Positions 41,620-51,188 are shown, numbered from the stretch's first letter. The stretch is DNA of 64,000 nucleotides from an uncultured Clostridia bacterium (GCA_934277615.1 CAKQUV010000001.1:62001-126000); one strand, 5' to 3'. Numbers and translations: made by a program. Notes: generated by a model from the sequence alone, not told the origin.

Positions 41620-42185
41620 TTGTCGTTTCCTTTTAATAAAGTGCATTATAACTCCTTTAATGCAACTTGCCCCCTTCCTCACGGTGTTTCCCCTAAGTAA
41701 ATAAACAACTACTTAAATGCAACATCACCCTTTCCCTTCGGGCTTTCCCCTATTGCTCAAATATAGGTCATTTTTCTACTTACACAAACATTGTTCGCAA
41801 GAGGGGAACTCGGCACTCACATAGATAGGTATCGTGCTCTCATTATGTCACCGTCCTTTGTGTGATTGCTACGCAACAACACATCACAGTCGGACGGTAC
41901 TTATCGTCAAGTTCGGCGCTCAAAGGCTCGTCGCCTTGCGACTCGAACTCCGAATAGGCACATTCCGTTAATAGGTGCACTTTGAATAAGCAAATTGCGT
42001 GTATAAGTAGTCTTCGATTGAGTGTTCGTTAATTAGTCCGCTCTATAAGTTCGCGGACGGCGGTTTCTATTCCGTTTTCAAACAGACACATATCGTCAAT
42101 AAGTGCGCTCCGAATAAGTTTTCGTTTGGGCGCGGGCAAAGCCCACCCGCAATTATTAATTATTAACTATTAATTATTAATTCCT
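41620..42185. repeat. non-coding dispersed repeat, copy 2
   Basis: This stretch between ecfA1 and the pyruvate oxidoreductase gene is collinear with 29290-30162 and shares an identical 28-base block (41946-41973). It contains three degenerate units of the form GTTAATAGGTGCACT...AATAAG at about 41965, 42029 and 42095, spaced about 65 bases. It ends in an AT-rich run of ATTAATTATTAA type at 42150-42182. No gene is seen in it. Confidence 0.6.
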
Positions 42186-42193
42186 AAAAAACA

Positions 42194-42222
42194 TTGACTT
42201 AAAATTTTTATCAATATATAAT
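42194..42222 (+). promoter_or_regulatory. strong promoter of the pyruvate oxidoreductase gene
   Basis: TTGACT (42194-42199), 17 bases, TATAAT (42217-42222), with a leader of about 68 bases. It sits at the right edge of repeat copy 2. Confidence 0.8.
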
Positions 42223-42296
42223 ATCTAATGATTATGCGCATCGCGCGCATACGCAAAAATATTACTCGAAGATACTTTATTGGAGGAATTCCCGAT

Positions 42297-45200
42297 ATGA
42301 AAAAAATGACCATTGACGGTAACACCGCTGCGGCGCATATTGCTTATGCTTTTTCCGACGTTGCGGCTATTTACCCTATCACTCCGTCATCCCCGATGGC
42401 AGAGAACTGTGACGACTGGGCAGGTCAAGGAAGAAAGAACATTTTTGGCAACGTTCTCAAAATCGCCGAGATGCAATCCGAGGCAGGCGCGGCAGGCGCA
42501 GTACACGGCTCTTTGGCAGCAGGCGCATTGACAAGCACGTTTACGGCGAGCCAAGGTTTGCTCCTTATGATTCCGAACATGTACAAGATCGCAGGCGAGT
42601 TGCTTCCTTGCGTATTCAACGTCTCCGCACGTAGCGTTGCAGGACACGCTCTCAACATTTTCGGCGACCACTCCGACGTTATGGCATGCCGTCAAACAGG
42701 CTTTGCGATGCTCGCGTCCAACAGCGTACAAGAAGTTATGGATTTGACATTGGTATCCTATCTTTCCACAATCGAATCCAGCGTTCCTTTCCTCAACTTC
42801 TTCGACGGTTTCCGCACATCTCACGAAGTTGACAAAATCGACGTTATCGACTATGACGAGATCAAAGACCTCGTAAACTTCAAGAAGGTTGACGAATTCC
42901 GCGCACGCGCACTCAACCCCGAACATCCGCATCAACAAGGCACTGCTCAAAACCCCGATATCTACTTCCAAAACAGAGAAGCAAGCAACAAATACTATGA
43001 CGCAGTTCCCGCAATCGTACAAGCGGAAATGGACAAAGTCAGCAAGCTCACGGGCAGAAAATACAACCTCGTCGACTACTATGGCGCAAAAGACGCAGAC
43101 CGCGTTATCGTCATTATGGGCTCCGGCGCAGAGGCTGTTGAAGAAACAGTTGACTACCTCAACGCAAGAGGACAAAAAGTCGGTCTTCTCAAAGTCAGAC
43201 TTTATCGTCCGTTCCCGATGGACGCATTCGTCGCGGCTCTTCCCGAAACTGTCAAGACAATCACCGTTATGGACAGAACCAAAGAACCCGGCGCACAAGG
43301 CGAACCTCTCTACCTCGACGTCGTATCCGCTCTCAACGAGAAAGGCGTCAAGAAAGAAGTTCTTTGCGGACGTTACGGCCTCGGCAGCAAGGAGTTCAAT
43401 CCGTCCATGGTCAACGCAATCTATGAGAATATGAACGGCGAAAAGAAAGATCGTTTCACGGTCGGTATCAACGACGACGTTACGTTCCACTCTCTCGCAG
43501 TTACCGAAAAGATTGACGCGTCCGACGCAAGCGCGATTTCCTGCAAGTTCTACGGTCTTGGCTCTGACGGCACCGTCGGCGCAAACAAGAACTCCATCAA
43601 GATCATCGGCGACCACACCGACAAATACGCTCAAGCATACTTTGCATACGACTCCAAGAAATCCGGCGGTATCACCATTTCTCACCTCCGTTTCAGCGAC
43701 AAGCCCATTCGCAGCACCTACCTCATCGACCAAGCGGACTTCGTGGCATGCCACAACGAGTCTTACGTGCTCCGTTACGATATGCTCTCCGACCTCAAAG
43801 AAGGCGGCACGTTCCTCCTCAACTCTCAATGGGAACCCGAAGAGATGGACGCAAAACTTCCTGCTTCCATGAAGAACATGATTGCCAAAAAACACATCAA
43901 GTTCTACACTCTCGACGGTCTTAAAGTCATCCAAGAGATCGGCACCAAGAAGGGCGTAAACACCGTTATGCAAGCGGCATTCTTCAAACTCGCAAACGTC
44001 ATTCCTTACGAGGACGCAGAGCGTTATATGAAGGAAATGATCAAGAAGTCCTACGGCAAGAAAGGCGACGCGGTTGTCGCAATGAACAACGCTTGCGTGG
44101 ACAATGCAATCGCACACCTCAAAGAAGTCAAATATCCGCAAAGTTGGGAGACCACAACCAACGGCGCAGCTCCGCTCGATGTACCCAACGACGAATATTT
44201 CAAGAACTTCATCGCACCGATCACCGCACAAGAAGGCGACAAACTCCCCGTTTCCGCATTCAATCCCAACGGCTTTGTACCCACTGGCACGACCAAGTTT
44301 GAAAAACGCGGTATTGCAGTTTCCGTTCCTATGTGGGACAAAGACAAATGCATCCAATGCAACCGCTGCGCTCTCGTTTGCCCGCACGCGACAATCCGTC
44401 CGACGCTCGCAACCGCAGAAGAACTTGCAAACAAACCCGAAACGTTTGAAACCAAACCGGCTATCGGCGTAAAGGGCTATGAATTCCGTATGCAAGTAAG
44501 TCCGTATGACTGCACGGGTTGCTCCAACTGCGTTGCCGTCTGCCCCGCAAAAGAAAAAGCGCTCACAATGGTTCCGCTTGACGAGGCTATCGCAAAAGAG
44601 GCTGAGAACTGGGAATATGCTGCAGACCTCAAAGAAACTTCTGCAGAGCTCAAGTCCGTCAACGTCAAGAACAGCCAATTCAAGAAACCGCTCTTCGAGT
44701 TCTCCGGCGCATGCGCAGGCTGCGGCGAAACTCCGTACGTCAAACTTATGACGCAACTCTTCGGCGACAGAATGCTCATCGCAAACGCAACCGGTTGCTC
44801 CTCCATCTACGGCGGCAGCGCACCGACTTGCCCCTACACCAAGAACGACAAAGGTCGCGGTCCTGCTTGGGCAAACTCTTTGTTCGAGGACAACGCAGAG
44901 TTCGGTTACGGCATGCACCTTGCATACGACACACGTCGCAACGTTCTTGCCAACACGATGACCAACCTCATCAACCTCGGCACCGTTTCCGAAGATATGA
45001 AGAGCGCTCTCAACGCATGGCTTGAAAACAAAGAGGACGCGGCAAAGAGCGAAGAGGCTGCAAACGCAATCCTCGCACTTCTCCCCGAAGAAAAGAAGAA
45101 CGCAAACGGCTTGAGCCTCGAACTGTTGCAAAACATCGAAGCAAGAGAAGATTGCCTCATCAAGAAATCCGTTTGGATTGTCGGCGGCGACGGCTGGGCA

Positions 45201-45824
45201 TACGATATCGGTTACAACGGCGTTGACCACGTTCTCGCAAGCGGCGAAGACGTCAACATCCTCGTTCTCGACACCGAAGTATATTCCAACACGGGCGGAC
45301 AAGCTTCCAAGTCCACTCCGACCGGCGCAATCGCAAAATTCGCCGCAACGGGCAAACGCACCAAGAAGAAAGACCTTGCGCTTCTCGCAATGGACTACGG
45401 CTATGTGTACGTAGCACAAGTTTCTATGGGTGCGGATATGAACCAAGTTGTCAAAGCATTCGCAGAGGCTGAGGCATATCACGGACCGTCCATCATCATC
45501 GCTTACGCACCGTGCATCAACCACGGCATCAAAGGCGGTATGGACAATTCGCAAATGGAAATGAAGAAAGCGGTTGACTGCGGTTATTGGCAACTCTTCC
45601 GTTACAACCCGACGTTGGTTGGCACGGACAAAGCGCCGCTCGCAATCGACAGCAAAGAGCCGACAGACGATTATCAAGCGTTCCTTATGAACGAAACGAG
45701 ATATGCGTCCTTGGCAAAGATGAATCCGGACGCGGCAAAAGTTTTGTTCGCAAAGAACGAAGAGGACGCCGCAAAGAAACGCGCATTCTACCTCAAGAAA
45801 GCAGCGTCCTACACGGAAGAATAA
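42297..45824 (+). CDS. nifJ: pyruvate:ferredoxin (flavodoxin) oxidoreductase
   Basis: 1,175 residues, single-chain PFOR. It oxidises pyruvate with CoA to acetyl-CoA and CO2, reducing ferredoxin. The N-terminal domain begins with MTIDGNTAAAHIAYAFSD and YPITPSSPMAE. Two [4Fe-4S] ferredoxin motifs lie near residues 683-700 (CIQCNRCALVCP) and 739-755 (CTGCSNCVAVCP). The proximal-cluster cysteines are in ACAGCGETP near 808 and ATGCSSIYG. The thiamine-diphosphate site is GDGWAYDIG near 963. ATG 42297 follows GGAGGAATT; an upstream frame to 42228 overlaps the predicted transcription start. C-ending codons dominate, as expected for an abundant protein. It is monocistronic. Confidence 0.97.
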   Translation: MKKMTIDGNTAAAHIAYAFSDVAAIYPITPSSPMAENCDDWAGQGRKNIFGNVLKIAEMQSEAGAAGAVHGSLAAGALTSTFTASQGLLLMIPNMYKIAGELLPCVFNVSARSVAGHALNIFGDHSDVMACRQTGFAMLASNSVQEVMDLTLVSYLSTIESSVPFLNFFDGFRTSHEVDKIDVIDYDEIKDLVNFKKVDEFRARALNPEHPHQQGTAQNPDIYFQNREASNKYYDAVPAIVQAEMDKVSKLTGRKYNLVDYYGAKDADRVIVIMGSGAEAVEETVDYLNARGQKVGLLKVRLYRPFPMDAFVAALPETVKTITVMDRTKEPGAQGEPLYLDVVSALNEKGVKKEVLCGRYGLGSKEFNPSMVNAIYENMNGEKKDRFTVGINDDVTFHSLAVTEKIDASDASAISCKFYGLGSDGTVGANKNSIKIIGDHTDKYAQAYFAYDSKKSGGITISHLRFSDKPIRSTYLIDQADFVACHNESYVLRYDMLSDLKEGGTFLLNSQWEPEEMDAKLPASMKNMIAKKHIKFYTLDGLKVIQEIGTKKGVNTVMQAAFFKLANVIPYEDAERYMKEMIKKSYGKKGDAVVAMNNACVDNAIAHLKEVKYPQSWETTTNGAAPLDVPNDEYFKNFIAPITAQEGDKLPVSAFNPNGFVPTGTTKFEKRGIAVSVPMWDKDKCIQCNRCALVCPHATIRPTLATAEELANKPETFETKPAIGVKGYEFRMQVSPYDCTGCSNCVAVCPAKEKALTMVPLDEAIAKEAENWEYAADLKETSAELKSVNVKNSQFKKPLFEFSGACAGCGETPYVKLMTQLFGDRMLIANATGCSSIYGGSAPTCPYTKNDKGRGPAWANSLFEDNAEFGYGMHLAYDTRRNVLANTMTNLINLGTVSEDMKSALNAWLENKEDAAKSEEAANAILALLPEEKKNANGLSLELLQNIEAREDCLIKKSVWIVGGDGWAYDIGYNGVDHVLASGEDVNILVLDTEVYSNTGGQASKSTPTGAIAKFAATGKRTKKKDLALLAMDYGYVYVAQVSMGADMNQVVKAFAEAEAYHGPSIIIAYAPCINHGIKGGMDNSQMEMKKAVDCGYWQLFRYNPTLVGTDKAPLAIDSKEPTDDYQAFLMNETRYASLAKMNPDAAKVLFAKNEEDAAKKRAFYLKKAASYTEE

Positions 45825-45840
45825 TTCCGCACAGCGTATC

Positions 45841-45870
45841 AAAAACCCCTCGGATTTCCGAGGGGTTTTT
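45841..45870. terminator. strong bidirectional terminator
   Basis: AAAAACCCCTCGG, loop ATTT, CCGAGGGGTTTTT: a perfect 13-bp stem with T-runs on both strands, between the oxidoreductase gene and the convergent InlB/DUF6273 gene. Confidence 0.92.
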
Positions 45871-45901
45871 AATATATTTTGTATTGCTTTTTATAATATC
45901 G

Positions 45902-47373
45902 TCAAATATTAACCCAAAGCGCAGGCACAATTCCGAAATCAGAATAGAACACCTTATACATATCTTTCAACGTGCCGTCCTGACACACGTATGCGGATTG
46001 ATAACTCTTATACGCGTCGGGCGAGCGCAAGCGCCAGTAACAATACCCGTCCCCTGACTTGCAAAACATCCTTGACTCTTTGCATACTCGCTCACATTGA
46101 GCGTCAACGCCGCTTTTCCGCTCTCGTATTTGCCGTTTCCCACCGCTTTTGCGGAATACGCTGCAATTTCCGCATAACTGAGCAAAAACATTTTGTCGTC
46201 AGTATTCGTACACGCATACGGATTTTCCGTATATCCGGTGCTTTGCGCGCTGTTGTCTATGAGCGTCGTCAAAACACGCTCCTTTTGCAAAAGGCTGAAC
46301 GCCGTATTGTAAAAATTGTCGTTAAGCCAACCCCTTATTGTGCTTTTTGCATAATTGTTGCTATATTCTCCGTCGTTGTAATCAAACGATTGCGCATCAA
46401 GAGCGATATCGCAAAACAACATCGCCTGTCCGTCCTTTTCCTCGGCCACACGCCACTTTATCGGCTCGTACAAAAACCAATACGTTATCATAGGGAAATA
46501 TCCGTTATTGTCTTGATACGATTTTTCTTTAGAGCCTGCGGAACGGGGATCGTTTGACCTGTAATCGACAAAATACACGCCTCTGTACTTTTCTCCGTCA
46601 TATTCTACGTCTATAAACCACATGCTATCGGGATCTGCCGCCCTGTTATAGCCGTACGACGTCCAACCTCTGCTATCGTTTCTCAAGGGTATTGACGCAA
46701 TGTCGTTAAGAGCCTTCAAGAGAGCGACGTCCTCCACTTTCGATTGCGGATACGTGCCGAAATATACAACGTCGTCTTCTTTGCGGAAAGTATCGATCTC
46801 AACCCATTTTGCATAGAGCGTAATATTTTCGCTGACAGTATCCGTATCGAAATTCCAAGCGTGCGAATAGTCTTCCTTCCACCATCCGTCAAATTTATAT
46901 CCTCGCTTTGTCGGCATGGCAGGCAAACTTGCGGTCTTACCGTCCTCGATTTCCTGACTTGACAACAGCGTACCGCCTTTACTATCGAACGTTACAGTAA
47001 ACTTATCAATCGGCGCAGGCGGCTGGATTTCAATCCATTTTGCATACAACGTAATATCTTGCTCTATCGGCTGCTCTTTATCAAACAAAATAGTGCAATC
47101 GCTGTCCACATACCACCCTGCAAATTCATATCCCTCTCTTGTCGAGCTCGGCAATTCTTTCATTCTCATGCCCTGTTGGACATAAATGTTTTTAACCGCC
47201 GAGCCACCGGTTGCGTCAAATGTTACGACAAAAATTTTTGTCGTCTGTGCATTATCGTCGCCGCCTTGATTTTCACCCTTCTTTTTGCTGACAATCACCA
47301 ACACCGTCGTAAGTACAATCACAAGCACCAAGACAATAGCAATCGCCAAAATTATCGCTTTCTTTTTATTCAC
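45902..47373 (-). pseudogene. InlB-repeat/DUF6273 membrane-anchored protein, frameshifted near the end
   Basis: The N-terminus has one membrane helix (residues 5-28) and a short linker, so the rest lies outside the cell. Two InlB/Listeria-Bacteroides repeats follow (about 47-92 and 100-160, each with TFD..GG and GWY/GWW...LYAKW). A DUF6273-type domain begins at VYFGTYPQSKV. The open frame ends at 45967 with an unrelated tail. Moving to the -1 frame at the G-runs around 46046-46054 restores YCYWRLRSPD...FGIVPALWVN and a stop at 45902, the expected domain end. One base is therefore missing, by mutation or sequencing error. Confidence 0.75.
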
Positions 47374-47403
47374 GCTTTTCCCTCCTCACCGCACGTGTTT
47401 ATC

Positions 47404-47477
47404 TAATGTTTACATTATATAATGCATTAGTCTACATTGTCAAAGAATTTTTATATTATCATTTGGACATTATATAA
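47404..47477. promoter_or_regulatory. divergent promoter and operator region
   Basis: On the minus strand TTGACA (47444-47439) pairs with TATATA (17-base spacer) or TATAAT (19-base spacer) to drive the InlB/DUF6273 gene. The same stretch holds an 11-base direct repeat ACATTATATAA at 47412-47422 and 47467-47477, and an inverted repeat CTAATG/CATTAG around the first copy. These could be binding sites for the XRE protein encoded next door. Confidence 0.5.
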
Positions 47478-47495
47478 CGAAAAGGTGAGATAGTT

Positions 47496-47714
47496 ATGGT
47501 TAAACTGCGTGTTTTAGACTTGCTCAAAGAAAACAATAAGACAAAATACTGGCTGTATATTCAGCTTGGTATGAGCTATCAAAATTTCAACAAAATGGTC
47601 AACAACGAAACAAAATCCATACAATACGAAATCATCGGCACGCTTTGCGATATATTCAAATGCACCCCGAACGATTTGTTCGAAGTGTCGCAAGACAGCG
47701 ATAATTCAAAATAA
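47496..47714 (+). CDS. small XRE/Cro-type HTH regulator
   Basis: 72 residues. A single helix-turn-helix domain of the Cro/C1 type fills the protein: VLDLLKENNKTKYWLYIQLG, MSYQNFNKMVNNE and the closing LCDIFKCTPNDLFEV typical of HTH_26-like proteins. The ribosome site is AAGGTGAG. It is divergent from the InlB/DUF6273 gene, with candidate operators between them, so it may control that gene and itself. Confidence 0.85.
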   Translation: MVKLRVLDLLKENNKTKYWLYIQLGMSYQNFNKMVNNETKSIQYEIIGTLCDIFKCTPNDLFEVSQDSDNSK

Positions 47715-47753
47715 AAAATCGATATGCACAATACAACTTATTGTACATATCGA
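47709..47753 (-). terminator. terminator of the TetR-headed operon
   Basis: TCGATATG and CATATCGA (47719-47726 and 47746-47753) with an inner ACAATA/TATTGT form a 14-bp stem with one mismatch. On the minus strand TTTTTTATTTT follows. It may also stop the XRE gene. Confidence 0.75.
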
Positions 47754-47776
47754 CACTTTATAATATCATTTTATAT

Positions 47777-48676
47777 TTATAATCTTTCGATTTTGCCAAA
47801 TTGAGTGCTGTACGAGGCGAAGGACACGTGCTTTGTGTCAAGCAATTCGTCCATATCGTCGGCGACGTTTTCAAAGCGCGCTTTCATTGTATGCGTAATG
47901 ACGTAGCCGACGTTTTTGAGCTTGCCTTTTTGCAATCTGCAAAACTCTCTGACGGGCGAGCATACCCCAAACACCCAAATCGGCGAGCAGATAATAACGC
48001 TGTCATAACCGCTCAAATCCATGTCCGATATAGGCATACTCCACTTGTGCATTCCGTATCTTCCGCACCACAAAAAGCCCAAATCGCCGTCCGTTTTTTC
48101 TGTGGTGGCGATTTGGTATATGTCTGCGCCCTTCTCGTCTGCGATTTGATAGGCAATCTTTTTGGTATATCCCAATCTTGAAAAGTACACAACGGCGCAG
48201 GACGGATTTTTGCCTACGTTTTGATATTCGCGCTCGTCAAACTCAAAGTGGTCTTGATTGTATCTTACAAGGCACACGTATCCCGCAATCGCTTGCAAAA
48301 TGCCGAACACAAACCACAGCGACGACATCACGTTGGGCGGAAAGATCACGAATTGAATTATTATCCACGCCATAAGCGTTATTCCGAATATCATTCCCAT
48401 GATTATTCCGCTTTTCTTGTTTACAAAAATCAAGCCCGTTGCGACGATATTGGTAATACCGTTGACGATTATAAGCGCTATGCCCGGGAACAAAAAGTCT
48501 TGGAAAAGTTTGTCCGCAAGCGGCAAAACCTGAAAGTACGGCAACATTTCCTGCATGCCCATAACGCTACCGTCCGGCTTGATAATCATACACAATCCGC
48601 CGGCAAGCGCACCTATGCCTATAAACAATGTCCAAAACAGCACAATGCCCTTTGAAATCTTATATCTCTTGCTCAT
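47777..48676 (-). CDS. membrane protein with C-terminal flavodoxin-like domain
   Basis: 299 residues. Four membrane helices in the first 150 residues, then a flavodoxin-like domain: VVYFSRLGYTKKIAYQIADEKG resembles the FMN phosphate-binding loop, followed by VIICSPIWVFGVCSPVREFC. It probably binds FMN on the cytoplasmic side. The ATG directly follows the stop of the GNAT gene, with AAGAAGG upstream, so it is translated in the same operon. It ends the TetR-headed gene set. Confidence 0.72.
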   Translation of the reverse strand: MSKRYKISKGIVLFWTLFIGIGALAGGLCMIIKPDGSVMGMQEMLPYFQVLPLADKLFQDFLFPGIALIIVNGITNIVATGLIFVNKKSGIIMGMIFGITLMAWIIIQFVIFPPNVMSSLWFVFGILQAIAGYVCLVRYNQDHFEFDEREYQNVGKNPSCAVVYFSRLGYTKKIAYQIADEKGADIYQIATTEKTDGDLGFLWCGRYGMHKWSMPISDMDLSGYDSVIICSPIWVFGVCSPVREFCRLQKGKLKNVGYVITHTMKARFENVADDMDELLDTKHVSFASYSTQFGKIERL

Positions 48677-49474
48677 TTAAGCCTTCTTTGCGCTTTTATG
48701 CGCAGTGATAATCGTGTGAGAATTTGCGTTTATCGTGATTTGCACGTCGGCTGTATTCGCATAAAAGTTTTTACCGCGCCTTGAAACTTTGCAATCTTCT
48801 TGCAAGACAATTTTTTTGCAATAATCGACAACATTGCTTTCTATCCCGAGATTTTTGCTCACCCGTTTTTCGCTAGAAGCGGTGGTATGAATGCTGTCAA
48901 AATTCTTCAAAAGCTGCCCTTTTTCAAATTCGGAGGCAAAAAGCACGTTCTCATCCGTCTGTTCGTGCGTACCCATCCTTGTGACGTAGTCAATGGTTTT
49001 GAAATAGCGGAATCCGCACTTTTGTTGCACGCGTTTGCTTTGGGTGTTCCAAACAAAGTGTCCGCACATCAAAAAATCGCAACCTAAATTCTCAAAGCAA
49101 TATTTTATCACCGCCTTGACCGCTTCGGGCATAATGCCTCTTCCCCAGTATGCTTTTGACAGCACAAAGCCTATCTCTCTGCCTTTGAGATTTGCATATT
49201 CGGGAAATTTGCTTTCGTCGTATTTTTCTATCCCCACCGAGCCTATCGCTTTACCGCCAAAATCTATGCAAAAAGTCTTTTTCTCTCCTATAAACAAGTC
49301 GAGAATCTGCTTGGATTTTTCTATATTTTCATGCGGCGCCCATCCAGCCATTTGTCCAACGCCATCCTCCGAGCAGTAGCCGAAGAAGTCTTGCAAATCA
49401 TTCTCCGTCCACTCTCTCAGCAAAAGCCTGTTCGTTTTCAGGACAACGCCTGAAATATCTATATCGCAATTCAT
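48677..49474 (-). CDS. GNAT acetyltransferase fused to a DUF3781 domain
   Basis: 265 residues. Residues 10-175 are a RimJ/RimL-type GNAT domain (LKTNRLLLREWTENDLQDFF, GREIGFVLSKAYWGRGIMPEAV, VWNTQSKRVQQKCGFRY), which uses acetyl-CoA to modify an amine. The last 60 residues (VVDYCKKIVLQEDC, RRGKNFYAN, NANSHTIITAHK) match what I know of DUF3781, usually a separate small protein. A linker of about 30 residues joins them. AGGTGAAAT precedes the start. Substrate unknown. Confidence 0.75.
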   Translation of the reverse strand: MNCDIDISGVVLKTNRLLLREWTENDLQDFFGYCSEDGVGQMAGWAPHENIEKSKQILDLFIGEKKTFCIDFGGKAIGSVGIEKYDESKFPEYANLKGREIGFVLSKAYWGRGIMPEAVKAVIKYCFENLGCDFLMCGHFVWNTQSKRVQQKCGFRYFKTIDYVTRMGTHEQTDENVLFASEFEKGQLLKNFDSIHTTASSEKRVSKNLGIESNVVDYCKKIVLQEDCKVSRRGKNFYANTADVQITINANSHTIITAHKSAKKA

Positions 49475-49482
49475 ATTTCACC

Positions 49483-49845
49483 TCAATCCTCGTTCTTGTC
49501 CTCGTAAAACTTGCCCTCAAAGAAGTTTTGGTTTCCGAGGGGCATTACGGTTAGGCGGAACATAACGCAACCGTCCGGGCACACGATTGTCTTGACATAT
49601 TTGTCCTCGCCGCCCACTTTGCGCAAATCTCCGCCGCTGCGCACGGCTTCCATAATGGGATAGAGCATAGTCATCGTCTTGCTGCAAATGCCGTAGCCTT
49701 GCGCGTTGACGGGGCAACCGTAAGTGCATTCGTATTTATCTCCGATTTGCTCGCCGTTGCGGCAATAATTTTCCGTCTTATCCCCTCTCAAAAATCCGAT
49801 TGTTTCTATCTCGAATTTGTATTCTTCGTCATACCATTTTTTCAT
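49483..49845 (-). CDS. TIGR04076-family protein
   Basis: 120 residues. A small Cys-containing protein resembling the TIGR04076 family of uncertain function: EIETIGFLRGDKTENYCRNGEQIGDKYECTY is too long to quote as a motif, but the G-D-KYEC and TIVCPDGCVMFRLTV elements are the landmarks. Its ATG overlaps the stop of the broken flavodoxin gene by four bases. It is a co-operonic partner of oxidoreductase-like genes; function unknown. Confidence 0.6.
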   Translation of the reverse strand: MKKWYDEEYKFEIETIGFLRGDKTENYCRNGEQIGDKYECTYGCPVNAQGYGICSKTMTMLYPIMEAVRSGGDLRKVGGEDKYVKTIVCPDGCVMFRLTVMPLGNQNFFEGKFYEDKNED

Positions 49846-50527
49846 GTCTTATACCTCTCCGTTACAAATTTCGCATATACGTCCTCGGGTATCATCGGGG
49901 ACTCGATTTCTTTCAATAGCGCGTCGTCTATACGTCCGCCGCTTGCAAATTGCTTGCCTGCCTCTTTGACTTTTTCAAGGCGTGGAGCGGTTACTACGCT
50001 TGCCTCGGAGGCATTAAACATAGGGCTTTCAGGCACGCAAATCATTGTGTGATTCGATGGGAACATAAGCTCGAATTGCATCTTTGCAGGTTCGAAGTCC
50101 TTCTTGTAGTTGGGAAATCCGCACCCCGATATCATCACGTATTTTAACTTTGAAAAATCCGCTTGTTCCACGTGTTCGTACCTCTCTCCAACTTTTCTCA
50201 TCGCCATAGACGATAGCGGCAAAGTCCTGTCCATAAACGCTTTGAGGCTTGCAGGCATACCGTAACAATACAGCGGAAAACTCAATATCAATACGTCGCT
50301 ATCAAGCACCTCTTTAAGCAACTCTTTCATGTCGTCGGCAATTACGCAATCACCGCCATTGTGCATGCAAAGCACCCTTTGCAATATTCTATATGTTTAT
50401 CGTACAAATCGACAACTTTAACCTCGTTTTGTGAGATTTGCTCCATCCCTTCCAAAAATGCGCGCGTGATATGCATAGTATCGCTTGCGCTCTATTTCGG
50501 GCTTGCGTTAAGCACCAAAGTTTTCAT
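49842..50527 (-). pseudogene. broken flavodoxin-like NAD(P)H-dependent oxidoreductase
   Basis: The gene starts with a good ribosome site (GAGGGG) and ATG 50527, reading MKTLVLNASPK, then meets TAG at 50494-50492. The frame continues as DTMHITRAFLEGMEQ...CKGCFAC, then needs a one-base shift near 50360-50370 to reach NGGDCVIADDMKELL and the rest of the protein. The family is an FMN-dependent NADPH reductase (PLYCYGMPASLKAFMDR; residues typical of the flavodoxin fold). Two independent lesions argue for decay, although two sequencing errors remain possible. Flanking genes are intact and translationally linked. Confidence 0.75.
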
Positions 50528-50530
50528 AAA

Positions 50531-51181
50531 TTACCCCCTCTCTTTACAAAATTTCGCAATCTCTTTTTCAAGCGTAACATAGATTTGCGAAAGCAAATAT
50601 CCGTCTGCAATCGCGTGATTGAGGCGCACCGTAAGCGGCAAAGTATATCTTCCGTTTTCCTCACGATACTTGCCCCAGTTGACTATGGGTTGGAAATATA
50701 GATGCCCGTCGGGAAGTTCCACATTCATACTATCGTAACTCACCCACGGCAAGTAGGACGCGTCAAACCAATTGAGGTGATTTGCCATATCGAGGCGGTA
50801 TTCTCTCGTTTGCTTTGCGCGCTCTATATCCTTGACCGCTTCATCGTAAAACTTGTCGTAATCCTCGTAATACGTCGTATATACGGGCGTGCAAGTTTCT
50901 GTGTCCTCGTAAAAAACGTATTGCGTAGGATTGATTGCGTCAAAGCATATAAGCTCGTCCGTTTTCCAATCGTAAAACATCTTGTAATCGTCGCGCGAAT
51001 TGAGCGTTTTGCAAAGCAAGTACAGGAAGTTGACATAAAATTTCGTTCCCGTCTTTTTTGACGTTTCGCGCAAATCGGTTACGTCCACCCTTGCCGTCAT
51101 AGATATCGAGCATTTACAGTCTTGCGAAAAGTGCCGAAAAACGCCTTTTCTATAATATGTGTTCATATCAATTTTTCTCAT
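50531..51181 (-). CDS. CatA-like (chloramphenicol acetyltransferase type) acyltransferase
   Basis: 216 residues, the length of type A chloramphenicol acetyltransferases. The fold markers are FRHFSQDCKCSISMTARVDV at the N-terminus, FDAINPTQYVF mid-chain and the catalytic RLNHAIADGY (HxxxDG) near the C-terminus. Whether it acts on chloramphenicol cannot be told; many such proteins acetylate other small molecules. ATG 51181 lies just past the tetR stop; a TTG at 51199 overlaps tetR. Placement behind a TetR gene suggests induction by its ligand. Confidence 0.8.
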   Translation of the reverse strand: MRKIDMNTYYRKGVFRHFSQDCKCSISMTARVDVTDLRETSKKTGTKFYVNFLYLLCKTLNSRDDYKMFYDWKTDELICFDAINPTQYVFYEDTETCTPVYTTYYEDYDKFYDEAVKDIERAKQTREYRLDMANHLNWFDASYLPWVSYDSMNVELPDGHLYFQPIVNWGKYREENGRYTLPLTVRLNHAIADGYLLSQIYVTLEKEIAKFCKERG

Positions 51182-51188
51182 ATCCGTA

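Noticed and set aside
42387..45842. Minus-strand frame of 1,151 codons opposite the pyruvate oxidoreductase gene
   Set aside because: It is an antisense by-product of strong codon bias. The plus strand encodes a complete, unmistakable enzyme with promoter and terminator, while the antisense product has no recognisable domain.
49842..50527. Reading the in-frame TAG at 50492-50494 as a recoded amino acid
   Set aside because: The same gene also needs a frameshift, and no other gene in the window needs TAG read-through.
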